From contig NC_092575.1 of NCBI RefSeq assembly GCF_037975245.1, forward strand, positions 16,404,810 through 16,468,809: a DNA stretch of 64,000 bases, written 5' to 3'. Under the pieces are notes generated by a model. That model did not search any database and was not told the origin of the DNA. It worked only from the letters and a program-made list of their open reading frames with translations. Within the stretch, counting starts at the first letter, position 1, and the number at the start of each line of letters is the position of its first letter. The DNA comes from Apostichopus japonicus. Its lineage: Eukaryota; Echinodermata; Holothuroidea; Aspidochirotida; Stichopodidae. The translations under genes were made by a program, and so were the position numbers. Positions 36,360 to 49,690 of this stretch are shown in pieces.

Positions 36360-36985
36360 TTTGGATGGTTTTTTTACCCCCTTTTACTCCAGTTTCATCC
36401 TTTTCGAATAATTAAAATGATCCCTCCTAGTTTCTCCAGACGGTTTGCTCTCCCGTCTTGCTGTGCTGTGCAATGTCAGTTATGATGTGCAAATGAGTCA
36501 ACACTTTCGAACATCTAAAATGAAAATAAGGTCCGGAAAAGAGATCGGTTTTTAATTAAATTCTGCGATAAAAAAGCCAACGAAATGAAATCGATTATGT
36601 AGAACAGGTTCAATGTAATCGTTTTCCAGTTGAACAAAGCTCCATCAATAATCCATAAATATATTTTAGATTGACGCTAAGTAGAGGAAGAAGAAGAAGA
36701 ACCCTCCTTTATTGCAAACACATTACAACACCTTAACTACTTCTTGCTTTTAACGACACCGCTATATGTAAGGTTACTATGTAGTCAGTATTTTAAGATG
36801 TAATATCGACCAACATTTTGGAACAAGAAAAGACGGATCGATTATGTAGTGCAGCGGTATCGACCTCTTGTTAAAAAAGGGTGTCACGGGGCATGTTTGA
36901 AACTGCACCCTTTGTGACCCTTATATCCATTCGAAGTAACAAAAGAAACTCAATTGAACAATGGCAATAGGGTGGTCCTATTTTC
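36360..36985. promoter_or_regulatory. 5' flank of the TRAF gene
   Basis: The 600 bp upstream of the TRAF start must contain its 5' UTR and promoter if exon 1 is the first exon. No TATA box or named element was recognised. There is a GAAGAAGAAGAAG stretch near 36687. Confidence 0.3.
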
Positions 36986-37190
<205 letters not shown>

Positions 37191-40100
37191 TATCAACACC
37201 ACTAAACTTATCGCAAGTCTTAAAAGCATGCAAATGAACCAAGGTTATATAATCTATTTTGCATGTTAGAACCGGGTGTGTTGCTATTTTCATTAATTGC
37301 TTAAGGCCAGTATAGGTAATTACCAGTTAAGTCAATGCACCAATCAGAATGAAGGAGAGAGAGATAGAGGTGGGTGGAGAGAGAGAAAGAGAAGGTAGCA
37401 GGCGATAGGAAGACTCTATTGAATTCCTATGCATCATTGTGTTAGAGTATCAAGTGACTGTTGCAGAGAACTGGAATATATTGATGAAATTATAATCACG
37501 TAACAAACCGCAAATCTGATGCAAAATTGACCCAGAACCAGGGCGTCGAAAACTTGGTTCGGTCCCGGACCTATCATGGACATTCCGTATGAAACTTGTA
37601 AATGTATATATATTACGTTCAACACTGCGGAAGGAAGCAGAGATTGAGCTGCAGTTAAATAGCCAAATTGGTGGAAAGTTGTATACACACTCTGTTTTCT
37701 TTGGTTTTGTCACTTTTGGGTAATCATCTGGCAGTAAGCTGTAAACCACAACATCGTGAAGTGTAAATAAGCTATTATAAAAAGGTGCTTACCCTCTGCA
37801 CTAACTGTTTCTCCCTGTACCTTACCCCCCCCCCCCCCCCCCCCCCTGTACGGCATGCATGGAAACTGGTATACATCATTGAGCGTTTTGCTGCTTCATT
37901 ACTTTGTTTATAGTTTATAAAAATCAACTTAAGAGACCCATTTTATGATGTAGATTATTACAAGCAGCAGCAGATGGACACATTTCCTTGTGAACGGCAA
38001 TGTTGCCAAATAACGTTGATGGTCTTCAAGCCAAATATGGAATATTTTGAGGCAAAAATCTGGCTAACTTTCTTATAATGACAATTAACAATTATCTTAC
38101 ATTTATCACTTTACTCGCGACTTTTGCAGATTAAAAATGGAAATCATCAGTTTTATGATTATAATTATTTAACATTTAAATTCAGGGGAAGTAAATCATA
38201 TAAGAGGCTACATTTTTGACTCGTTGCTCTTGATATCTGAGTCCTCGTGTCGTTACAGTCCGGTTCCAACTCCTTCACAACTGAAGTCCTATATAATATG
38301 ACGGTTTCATGAGAAAATGGACTCGAGTCCGGAATATATACAAAACTGGGAGTGTCATATAGCAAACATTGACAAACAAGTACATTTTATTGGGTCAGTT
38401 ATAAGCGTATCTATAGACACGGGAATAGAATAGAGTGTTACAACAGGTTGAAATGAAACACCCGCACTACACATCTGTTGCTATTACTTTAAAAGAAATC
38501 AATAATGGTGATGCATGGTCGGAGTTAAATTGGACAATTTCAAGATAATGCTATGTAACAGCTGTAAATGACCGTAGGTTTGCACTAATTACTAGTAAGG
38601 TAAATTTCAGGCCTTGCCATGTATAGTTATTACCATCACGCGCGTAATAGGTTTACGATATAAATAGAGATAACGCTCGTTTCATATTCGCATATGGGGC
38701 CCTTCGCTGGACAAATAGATATTTATAGATATTTATACCAAAAGGGGCTTGAAAACGATCGTGATGAAAGTGTGTACTGGTTTACTTTACATTACCTTTT
38801 TGTTTTTGTGTGAGTGTGTGTGTGTGGAAATTCACATCTTTATATGTGCCCATACTTATTATAGTTAAAGTGCATATCTGTCCATGGTAGTTTAAGGACA
38901 GATCATTGGAAACTATTTGCTTAGTGTCAATTATTTTTCCTTTCTCTTTAAGTCTATAAAGGGTGGTCAAGGTTTGCTTATACGTTCGATGGGATTCTGG
39001 AGAGACACCAGCAGCATGTTAGTGTATTAGGTGGCATACTCCTATTAGAGTCTATATCCATCCGCTCGATTGTTCTCCTTCAGGAAAAGTGCCAAAAAGC
39101 AGCAAGAAAACGTATTTTTTTACCTGTTATCAATCATGATCTATTTTTTTGTGGCTTGCATGTTAAAGAACATGAATGGAAGTACATGTGATGAGAAAAT
39201 TGGGTCAATTGAGGCAAGTTTAGACCCCTTTAGGCCTCCTAGGAGCAGCGTACGAAAATTGTTTACTACTGAGTGAAGAGGTTTGTTTACAAGTGACGAA
39301 AACTTCCGGCTCGGATAGCAAAAAATCTACATGGTCATGATACGGAAAATTGATAGTGCCATGAAAGGCCAACGTGTCAGCTATCCGGTGATGGGTAGCG
39401 TTTAGCTAGTGAGAACTTCTATCTAGACTTAGAGACCACAGTACTTTTGAGATTTAGTGTGTAAGTCAATGGGGCTTTTAATGGGCGTATGCTACCATTA
39501 GGGAGTCCACGTCAGACCAACAATATATAACAAGACGGCACTGGTTTTGTAAATAAAGTCAATTTAATTGAAGTAGCACAAGAGCTAAATATATATATAT
39601 GCATATATGAACAGAAATATTTGAAAAAGTATATCGAAATACAGATGTATAGATATACGTTATCTTAACAAATGTTGTCATGGTGGATGGCATTTGAAAT
39701 GAATAAATGAATAAATGAATTGATAATATTCTCTTAAATCTTGAAATTATTATAAGCAAAAAGTGTGAATTTTATAATTTTATAGGTTGAATGGAAAACG
39801 TTGGTTCTCTATTGCCCCTTTACTCCAACCAATGGTTCTCCTGAGTCCTATAAGTAAATCAATTTCAAAATCATGCTATATATATATCATCGATCATAAT
39901 CCAAATAATTGAAGGGAAAAAAGACTCATTTCATGAAACAATTACTTTTATATGTTACCAAATCAGATTATTCGTCCCACGTTGTGTCACTTGGAAGTGA
40001 AGGTACATTATAGGAAAGAGTATCTGTATTGGTACAGCCAATGACGTATATAAAAGAAATATTTTAATACCTTTCAATGGAGAGCAGAGAATAGGAAAAT

Positions 40101-40945
40101 CGATTCTCTTTATGTGAAAAGGTTCTGATTCCGTTATGAAAACTAATGGTTAAAATCTATACACGGCAATTATGGGAAATATAAAAATATCACGGTTTAT
40201 AAAGTGAATGCCATGTAATCTGACAATGTATATATATAAGTCAATGGATCATTTATATATATGGGTATGCGAGTCTACCTTAAGATGACTTTCCCCAACA
40301 GTGAGATGGAAGTCAGGGAAAGGATAACATATAGGGTTGTGGTTATCATATTATGCCCAGGCCAGGCCCGTAGGTAATTAAAGTAGGGGCACAAACAAAT
40401 CAAGGAGGTGCACAAACAAGGAGGGTTTACAATATTTGTGTCCTGTAACTTGTGATATTTCTTGGACACATGGTAGTGGCACAGAATGGTATAAGGGAGG
40501 GGGAAATGTTATTTACATGGGGAGGGTCACAGTTCCCTAGGGTGGCTACGGAACGGGCTAAAGGGTGGAGGCAGAAGAGTGTTCAATCTGTTGGGTGTGG
40601 GGGGGGGGGGTACAAACGTCGAGGACAGTGGTACAATAACTTCGATATATGAGGAAAACCAATAAGTTACCTCGAGACTAAGTTCAGACAAAAGGAATCA
40701 TTGGTGAATTTGCATACCTCAAATTATATAAATTTCAAGTATATTAACTTTTTGTCATCATAAAGGCACTTTTAGTATTTTTTGTCATTACATTGTTTCC
40801 CACTGTGACTCCGCCGTCCCCGGTCTTCGTTGCCCATCTTTCATGCTCCCATAATATTATGTTACAGAATATATATAATTTAAAGGCTTTCTGTCACAAA
40901 CATATAGATTCTACAGCAAAACAAGTCAATAATCAGCTTTATTTT
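37191..40945. other. Intergenic between the TRAF and sulfotransferase genes
   Basis: No gene recognised. It contains a pure C22 run (37825-37846), a short (GT)n at about 38810-38826, and small TA repeats near 39590. Frames up to 99 codons (37450-37749, minus) show no family content. Confidence 0.4.
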
Positions 40946-41036
40946 TATGAATAATCAATTACTCTTTCTGAACATTTAATTACTCTTAATGAATAATCAA
41001 TTACTTTTTTATGAATAATCAATTACTCTTTATGAC
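40946..41036. repeat. ~23-bp minisatellite
   Basis: Four to five copies of ATGAATAATCAATTACTCTT with small changes. Confidence 0.8.
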
Positions 41037-42319
41037 AAAACCCCTCATTGAACCGCGAAAAACACGATGTAAAGAAAACGATATTATGTGGATAAATGAG
41101 TCAACTTTAATAACCGTATTATGACTTCTATTATTTGCAAATTAACTGTCATATAACCTCACAAAGAGAACTCATCACATATTGTAAGCAGGGTGGGCTG
41201 ACACTGATAAAAAGCACACAGACAACGTACAGCCAAGTACGTTAAATTAGAACAGTCACAACATTTATCAGCAGTTACTAGGCAATTTGAGTTAAAGCTG
41301 TGACATCAGGGAAGTCCCTTTAATACATGATGATTAGTAGCCTACATAGCTTTGCAAAATTTTACTTCATTGTTTAGCTTCACTTCTATGAAAAACGCAT
41401 TGAGAAACTTGCTAGCACGCCTCCAAGTTTGGCTTACTTTCCGTTGCTATGGTAAAATCATGACATTTCCGAAAGTGCGTCATATTAGGTCCCGCGTCAT
41501 ATTAGGTCCCTCGATTGTACTGTAAATTCCGCTACATCTGGGAGGTTAGTTAGAGCGATGGAGGAACAACGCTAACTCCAGATAAAGCTTTTTCTAATAC
41601 ACATACAATTGAGAGTTTTTCAATGCCCCCACCTCCCCACCCCCACCCCCACCCCCCACCCGCAATCTCACCCACTCGGCCTGTTCTTTCCTTCTGTTGT
41701 TGCCAACTATACGCCACCAATTAGCATACGAATAAATTAAAGCGATGGATACCGTTCCATAGTAAATCAAGTGTCATATTTCGGAGGACTTTTTCCCGGT
41801 TATGTGTGATTTATGTTGGGCAAGGAGTTAGAAGATAAGTACCCAAGCAAATCTCAATTTACAGTGTCGAGAACAGGTGAAACCAAGTTAAGATAACAGC
41901 CGTGGTTCTTTAGTCCAAGTTGATAATTCAACTATACTAAACGGTCATCAGGGAATACGGAAAGAGGAGGGACGTAGGCGGGATTGGGGGTTGGTAAGGC
42001 AGCGATTATTCTGCGGTAGCTCCCCCCCTGTCCCTCTCTCCGCTGGTAACGCCAAGACCTTGACTAACGTCTCGAAGTATGACCCATCAGCAGTGAAAGT
42101 ATATATCATAATAGCAAATGTTATCAGCAGTTATTTTTACGACGCTGAAGCCTCCACAAATGTGGGAGAAACCCGCAAGGGCTTATGGATTACAACTTTC
42201 ACGTCGGGTGGCTTCCAATTCAACATTTAAACTCAAATTTGGAATCTTTTCGATGTAGAAAGTCATTTCAAATGGGAAAACCGTAGATTGATCTTGGGTG
42301 AGAAACCCACCTTACTATT
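41037..42319. other. Intergenic, nothing recognised
   Basis: Contains a CCCCCA-repeat at about 41625-41662. The plus-strand frame at 41991-42230 is not recognised. Confidence 0.4.
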
Positions 42320-42413
42320 ACCACCCGGCCGGGTATCGAGCCCGGAACCTCCCGATTGCTAAGGCCTCAGTGCTTCAAAATGCCACCACCTTTATCCACT
42401 CGGCCACAGCACC
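42320..42413 (-). mobile_element. tRNA-like sequence (SINE head or tRNA pseudogene)
   Basis: On the minus strand GGTGCTGTGGCCGAGTGG contains a canonical A box. 40-50 bp further on is a T-arm-like hairpin CCGGG-CTCGATA-CCCGG with a B-box core. The spacing resembles class II tRNAs (Ser/Leu) with a long variable arm. The 3' acceptor strand does not pair with GGTGCTG, so it is not a working tRNA. It lies about 110 bp downstream of the stop codon of sulfotransferase gene 1, in the same orientation. Confidence 0.6.
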
Positions 42414-42520
42414 GGTATCACACCCGGGATACAATTTAATTTATGTTAAAGGTTTGACGGTCAGAATGTTGTGTCAAGAAAAATTGGATCAAATATACTG
42501 ATAACAGATCAGTCAATCAA

Positions 42521-45500
42521 TTAATCGATATGATCGATATCAAATAATTGATTGGCTATTTTTAGTACCGTACCCGTTGAACTATATCCAAAAAGCTGAA
42601 AGTCCGTCATGTAGTATTTCTGTAATGCTTGTATATAAATTAGTGGGACATGCGCATACTCGTCTGCGATGAAAGACGATGCTTTCGAAGCGTGCACCTC
42701 CGGGAAACCAGCCACTGACGTTAATCCCAACCAGTTTAAAACAAAGGGCGCTTCCACCGCGAGATTTTCATATTTCCCGATAAAATCAAAGCCAATTTCA
42801 CAAACGTGTGAAACGATATGTTGCGGTAGCCAGTGATCGGATATTTCGTGTAGTTTTATTTGATCGCCTCTGTCAGTAACAAAACGAATGAATTCGGTTA
42901 AAGTCACATTCATAAATGTTCTCTCTGACCTGGGTAAGTTGTGATTATTCTTCAGTAAATCCTCCGAGCCGGGGCGATATCGTTTTAATATGTCAAAACC
43001 GTACATATTCTCCCAAGTTTTCTGTAAAGCTCTCAAATTTGTAAACTTACTCAGGTAAGCTGACAAAAGTCGAATAACTGGATCCCGAACGAACAATACC
43101 TTTTTATATTCCCTTAATCTCTTCTCCCTCTCCGTGTCATTAAATTGGCTTAATTTCGAAAAGTCCGGGCGGTTGCCCCCGTGAGCTCTCCGTATCCTTC
43201 CAAAAACACCCTTCCATGTTGTACAACCAACTTTCGGAATGTACCCGAAGAGAACATGATTAGTATCATCCACCAGTAACCGCATTGTATATCCCTTTGG
43301 TGGTGTGTATGTTTGGGTGCGGTTTAATTGCTTGCAAATGCCTTGGAGTCGCTCTAACCTCGATGTTTGCTCTTGCCAGAGCTCCAAGCTCTGTTCAACT
43401 CCAGGAACAGCTTGTGGCCTCGGGTAAAAGTCTGCAAATTCATTATCTCCTGAAAAGCGAGAGAAAAAGAGAGTTTGAGATTGTGAGTGATGAGGTAAAA
43501 AAGAAAGAAAGGAAGGAAGACGGAAGAAAAAATGGACATTTCTTACACTGAAGTTCAAATCGCTATCTGTGTTGTCAAAGTAAACCCCACAGAATAACAA
43601 AGAAAGACCCAGCGACTATCCGTCTTCAATACCCCTTTATTTTCTTGTTCAACATGAGTTGCAAGGGTTGAGAAAATCGAGAATACGTTTATCAAACATC
43701 ACGCATGTATATATATGTTTCCCTTGTTTGAAAGTAGTCGTATGGGTGCAGGTATAATTATGGACACCGGTGGGGGGGGGGGGGTGGATGAGTCAAATTA
43801 TGGAAGGATTGAAATATGAAATGTTTCAATGTAATTCTGCACACCTATAGGTTGTCGTTTTATATGGAGTTTGTTTTAAGGCATAGAACTATATGTCAGG
43901 TCTAACTATTCTTGCGATAGCGTGTCGTCATGGAAACAACTTGTATGCCAACTTCGATTTAGCGTATATTGACCCAACCGGTACTTTCATCATAACAACG
44001 GGTATATGATTTGCATAGAAAGCAGCTGTCCATATTTATTATTTTGATGAATGAAATAAAAGTGAAATGGACAACACTCCTTGATGTGGTTTTGGATGGA
44101 GGTGAAGGGGAAGAGGAGGGGGAATTTGACAAGATTTGGAGCTGCAGGGGGAATGTATTTGCAATATGTATCCTGCTCATACTAGCGCTGTTTATTAATA
44201 ACCTAACGTTAACACGTTCATGATCTAACCCCCTCCCCTCCAATCATTCTCCACCTTAAGATTGTTCGGTAGCTGCTGGCATACATAACTATAACTAAGG
44301 AAACCACTTTCTGTGGGTGGGGGAGATGGTGCAACGTCGGAGGGAGGAGGAGGAGGGGGATGGGGTCGGTCTGCTATAGCGCTTGGTTATACTGCAAGAA
44401 CGGTTTTAATGAAATTTAGATCAGAACGACTATTCATTCGTGGACATTCGTGGACCGAAAACAACCAATCATTGTAGAAAACTCTCCGTGAATAATGTGT
44501 CTTTGATATAAGCAAACAAAGTACCATCAGCGATACCGTATATCATTTTGGGTTAACATATCGTATATGGTAAAAGTACACAACCTGATCCTGTGTATAT
44601 TATCTATACTCCCTTTCATATCTATACCTCACTTGACGCAACACCGTCATGATCCCTTGCTACATGCAGGCTCAATGTAAGGCACTGATCAAATGGTACG
44701 TTGTTGTTGTTGTGTTTGGTGTATCTCCTGGCTCTATCTTGGATAATATTTGATGAAACATAAAGAGACAACAAACGAAACTGCGTATTGATTATGCGGA
44801 GGGGAGGGGAAGGGGAGGTATTGATTATGCGGAGGGGAGGGGAGGGGAGGTATTGATCATATAGAGGGGAGGGACATTGGAATGACTCTGAGCGTGTACG
44901 TAAACTGAACTGCTTACCTGTGGTTAGGCCCTTTTAAGTCTTACAACAGACCCCACATTAAAGAACATACCTTAAAATGGAATCTTTTACTACACGCATA
45001 TGTAATGAAACCGACGGAAATAAGAGCACCAAATTTTTGTGCATTTAGGGCCCTCAAATCCAAGTAGAAACTTCTCAAAGGGGAGAAAACATCCTCTCCT
45101 CCTCGACCCCTTCCAGAACAGACATCAGCAAACATTTTGTGCCTCACAAAACTTTAAACTCTGGCTACGGGTCTGCCTACCTGCCCGCCCCTTTCCTCTT
45201 CTGTGTACAATGTAGCAGGGGCTTAAATATGGAAAAGAGAAAGGAATCAAATCTTTTCAATCAAAGGTACCTAGGGTTGCGATCAAGTGTTCCCCATATA
45301 TGCAATTTAGCAGTTACCGACGTCCAGTAGTGGTTCCGGTACGTTCAAAACAAAATAGCACCACACTTATAATTCTGGGATTCATTTAAAATGGAATTTA
45401 AGTTACACTTCTTGGCAACTCACAATTTGAAATACCTATGGGGTAACATGAAATAGGGTACTGAGTTCCTTATCATTAAGATACTTAAAATTTGAGTTCC

Positions 45501-45912
45501 GACCCATTCACTGATTGGAATCCCTTATTTTATAGTCACATATGACTGTTTAGAAAAGATTTGGAATTTAAATTTGAGTGCATTGCAATTCACTCAGCTT
45601 CAATGGAATTACTCAATTAAGCATACTTATCGCCATTCTAATTATCGGTTATACTGATGTCGATAGAGTGTATGAATTTAAAACTCGTATGCAAATCCAC
45701 TCACCGAGTTCTGGAATTCACCTTGAGCATCTGTAATCGACATACATGATATCGATCTGACTTTATATTTGAGTTGTTAACTATATATACTCACCATTAT
45801 CTGGAATATCTCTGAGTACTGTAGTTGACATCGTTATGCCATTATACGTAATCAGTCCCATCACAATAGAAATAAGAATAAAAGACAGAAAGTGGACTTT
45901 AGCGAACTCCAT
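42521..45912 (-). CDS. Carbohydrate sulfotransferase (HNK-1ST/CHST8-14 type), gene 1, 348 aa
   Basis: Exon 1 is 45912-45795 (39 codons, MEFAKVHFLSFILISIVMGL..., a type II signal anchor at residues 8-24). Exon 2 is 43449-42521. Donor AATG|GTGAGT and acceptor CGCTTTTCAG join in phase 1 (Gly-40). The lumenal domain carries both PAPS-binding motifs: 5'-phosphosulfate loop PKVGCTTWK (111-119) and 3'-phosphate motif FVRDPVIRLLSAY (159-171). C-terminal landmarks are SDHWLPQHIVSHVCEIGFDF and IGKYENLAVEAPFVL. The family transfers sulfate from PAPS to sugars of glycans or glycosaminoglycans in the Golgi; the acceptor sugar cannot be read from sequence. Potential N-glycosylation sites include NRT, NDT and NVT. 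It looks intact. The same architecture occurs in genes 2 and 3. Confidence 0.92.
44786..44872. repeat. Purine-rich 30-37-bp tandem repeat in the gene 1 intron
   Basis: Three copies of TATTGAT(T/C)AT(G/A)... followed by GGAGGGGAGGGG. It is G-rich and may form quadruplexes on the plus strand. Confidence 0.85.
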
Positions 45913-48900
45913 TTGAACTGCAGGACTGAAAACAAATTACCACCATTCAACTGTGAAAAAAATGCAATGTGACAGTTTTGGTGGATAGAATGAGACTCAT
46001 CGCTACTAGACAACATTGAAGCAAATAAAACGGTCCTTATATAATACAGATGCATATGGTTATATCCTGTAGGGATTTATGTATCCAAAACAATAAATGG
46101 TAAGTGATTTCCAGTCGAGCAGGATTATATCAATCAATCTAATGAATCTAATGAAACCGCAATTGTACACAGAGAACGGTCGAATATTGGCTGCATATCG
46201 ACTGGCGACGACGTGGTCGTTAATTAAACGTTCAGATAATTGGTGGCGCTATTTGTAAATAATGTGTATTAAAGGGGTGGCTCTGATAATATGATGAGCA
46301 CTGGTCGTATACAGTATCGTATGTGCGAGAGCTGTTGAGGCAAATCTAACGTTCGGAAATACCAGATTCCTTTTGAACCCAATGACTAAAGTCTACACCG
46401 ATATTTTTCCAAACTTTTAACTGCCATCATCTTTTCGGCTACATTAATGACCTCGTCAAAACGTTAGATGACAAAATACTTCAAAAAATGACCATATAAT
46501 GTTAGACCTCCTTTCATAATAAGGTCATTAAAATTCACTTCCGGTGTGACCGTGTAAATCTTCCCCCCTGAGCATTTGATCCAGGGTGATATTTATAGTT
46601 TAGTTTAAAACATCCTACCGGATAAAATAACTCCGTTGTATAATATCCCCTATATCCAGTGTATACAGGGCATGTGATCAATGCTATTCGAGTACTATTT
46701 AAAACGGGCAGAGGAGGAGTTTAGACTTGATAAACTACTTCATTACAACGCGACATTAGAATAATGATGCAATGACTGTACATAGCGTATATGTTACAAT
46801 TAATTCGTACAAAACACTAAAACAAACGTAAGGCAACGATAGTCGCAGTAGTTCTTAAGTGCTACCTCCACAAGCCAAATGACTTTGATTGGCAGTTTCA
46901 ATGACTCCAGGGTAGTTACCCTCCCAAGTATGAAATCCTTGGTTCACTTCTGGTCCTCCCACAAGGTCCCCCCTCCTTCCCCCATAACTAAATCAGTCGG
47001 GGGAAATTTTGAATTTATTATTGTTTATTAGTACAACCTCCCTTTGAGAGCTACTTAATCTACCTAACTTATAATGTAAGTATGCTTCAGAATGCAACAT
47101 TTTACTTGTAAAGCTTTTTTAAAAACTTTTTCTGGTGGGGGGTGGGGAGGGGGAGACATCCCAACAGGGGAGTCGGTTTTCAATGACCCAAGGCAGTACC
47201 CTTTCTTTATAAAACATTTCATTCTCATCTGACCCTTCCACGATATTTGGGTGACTATGTACCTCAATCAGTCGGGGAATCTTTGAACTTATTATTCTTT
47301 CTTTATTATTCTTAGCAGAATCTTAAGTTTACAATGCCACTCTTATAAATCTATCAATAATGTCCTTACCGACAGAGTACACCATTGGATGTCTAAAATA
47401 AAAAAAATAAAACTCTTGTGAGGGGGGGGGGGGACCCAGGTCCTCTACATAGGAGTCGCCATGGCAGTCCTCCTCCTTTGTAAAGTTACTCTTTCACCTT
47501 TGGCCTTCTCTAAAAGTTCATTCACTTACCAAAATCAGACGGGTTTTTTATTTCTTAATGTAGCCCACTCCACACCCTCTTTGAAAATCATGATCACGCC
47601 ACTGGGGATGGGGGGGGGGCTCGACTAGACGAGCTATCTGAGTGATATTTAAGGTAAGGTGAATGTAACATAATTACTGAAAATATGCAAATAAAATTAT
47701 TAAGCAAACGTATAATTTACAATAATGATCACAATTTCAGTATAATTATGTACTTTTCCTTACAAAATACCACTTTATTATTGTCTAATTGGCACAAAAA
47801 AAAGTCTCTGAATGTTTGTACCACTCCCATAGCATCTTTCAAACTTCCTCGACGTCGAGACTGTTGTCCCATTGTCCTTCTGACAAACTTCTCCATCTCG
47901 ACATAAAGAGGTTGAGTTCACTTGAAAAGGCTTGACAAATCATACACCACCAAAATTTTCTGAAAAGAAAGCGTCTGTACTGAGACTATATAGACTGTTG
48001 TGCTTGCAGTTTTACCCATCCGCATACTTCATAGGACACGCCAGGACTGTCTTAAAATACTCGGGGGAGGGCTGGGGGGCGGGGCGGGGGCGGAGGGGGG
48101 GGGGGCGGGGGATTTACACCGGGTTAATTTTTTTGACAACTGGGTTACAACCGCCATTGCTCTTCTGTAGCCAAGCTTTATAACGGTGATTCCTAGACCT
48201 GTACCGCAGTAAACAGGATCTTGCTGATAACTCGGTAGTCGTTACTGTAATATATGTGTTGAATCGTTTGTTATGTAGAAGAAGCTGAGGATTAATTGGA
48301 TTGTAGTTGTGAACGAGGGAGTTGGATGTAAATAAGTTTGAGAGAGTGTGTGGTAACCATAGAAAATGACGTCATGCGACATATACTGAAGCCACTCATC
48401 AAACTGGTGGCGCTGTTCTTGTACGGCAAGCACAGCCGTATACACGGCTCTGACGGCAAGAAAGTACCGGCGCGTAATACAAAAAGTACGTCTTTTACAT
48501 AACTAAAGTGATAAAGTTGACATAAATCACTCGAAATGGTGATATCGTGTGCCACTTTTGTTGCAAAAATCGTCCAAATCTGGCAGTGGACTACAGTTGC
48601 ACAGGTAATTCTTAGGAAGCAGTAATAGAAGCAATTAAACAGGAATCTAAATACTTTACTATAGTGTCGTCTGCTCAGCTGCTGTATTGTTATTCACTGG
48701 ACCCTGGATATAGTTAGCCCAGGCACCTAGTCCTTTCGGATGCGATATGACTAAAGCCTATTTACAACAATTTTCAACACCTCATTAACTTTTAAACTGT
48801 ATCCCTAACGAAAGATCCACATGTCAGAATAACATGGGATGGCGGTTATGATGTCCTGGGCTTATCACTAACAATTCAATACTAGGAAATAGGCTTAGCC

Positions 48901-49610
48901 TAAATTAGGCCTTTGTACATAGCCTTACCCTTGGTCTAACATAGGTTAGCAAAGGTCATAACTTAAGTGTAGAATATGTCTATTAACTTATCTAAAAATA
49001 TTCAAACATTTGGCAGTATAGCAGTATAGGCCTGACCAGTAATCTGAGTTCTGAGGTCGGCCTAAGTCAACACACCCTAGCCAGGTATGTTCTGGACAGT
49101 AACTTTAAAGGCTCTTTGCCTAAATTACTCAAGTATGATTTAAAGGCCTAATGATATTCACTAACCATGTTCAAACAAAGCTTTGTAGGCAAAATGACAC
49201 ACTCAAGCCACTACTCGTGCCAAACATATCATCCTTTGGTGTGTTGCAAAATGACAAAATGATTATTTATCAAATGTCACCAATTCAATTTTCGCTACTA
49301 CTTGTATTCAATTGGTAGGCCGTTCAAAAATAATATTCATAATAATAAAAACAAAAACAAAGCCAAAATACTGTTTTAACCGGTTGTTTCCTTTATTTTC
49401 TTCCGGTCAGTGAAATTTCAAAAAACGCCAAATGTGTCATATTTGGCGTTCAAATGCCAAACTGGCACTATTGGTCCAGATTTCAACAACGTGTTTTTTA
49501 TCTCATAAAAATATTGATACCTTCGACTTAAAATTTCAAATACATTATACCAAAATTGTGATTTACCGTAAAGTTAACTTTAAATAGCAATAATAATAAT
49601 AATAATAATA
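45913..49610. other. Intergenic 5' of sulfotransferase gene 1
   Basis: No gene supported. A stem-loop at 49425-49451 pairs AACGCCAAAT with ATTTGGCGTT around a 7-nt loop. A phrase AATCAGTCGGGG...TTTGAA(T/C)TTATTATT occurs twice (about 46990 and 47266), a ~275-bp diverged direct repeat. G runs lie near 47421, 47607 and 48063-48111. Confidence 0.45.
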
Positions 49611-49690
49611 CAAAAAATGATATTGTTTTCGGGCAAAATTGTATTTTTAATATGATCTTTTCATGATATGACGTCATCGATAATAATAAT
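49611..49690 (+). repeat. Segmental duplication copy 1, left flank of the L1
   Basis: AAAAAATGATATTGTTTTCG to the TCATCGATAATAATAAT microsatellite matches 57775-57860 closely. It continues as 53064-53495 beyond the L1. Confidence 0.8.

Noticed and set aside
40370-40625. Possible further hAT MITE starting CAGGCCCGTAGG
   Set aside because: No matching right end or 8-bp duplication could be found.
42320-42413. Functional tRNA-Ser/Leu gene
   Set aside because: A and B boxes are good but the acceptor stem does not close, so only a tRNA-like relic is reported.
43450-43600. N-terminal extension of sulfotransferase gene 1 exon 2 (MLFCGVYFDN...)
   Set aside because: This is intron with a polypyrimidine tract ending in CGCTTTTCAG; the true N terminus is the anchor exon at 45795-45912.
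45730-45755. Possible 26-nt micro-exon in the gene 1 intron (TTACAG ... GTGAGT)
   Set aside because: Good splice-like borders, but a 26-nt insert breaks the phase-1 join that all three paralogues share.
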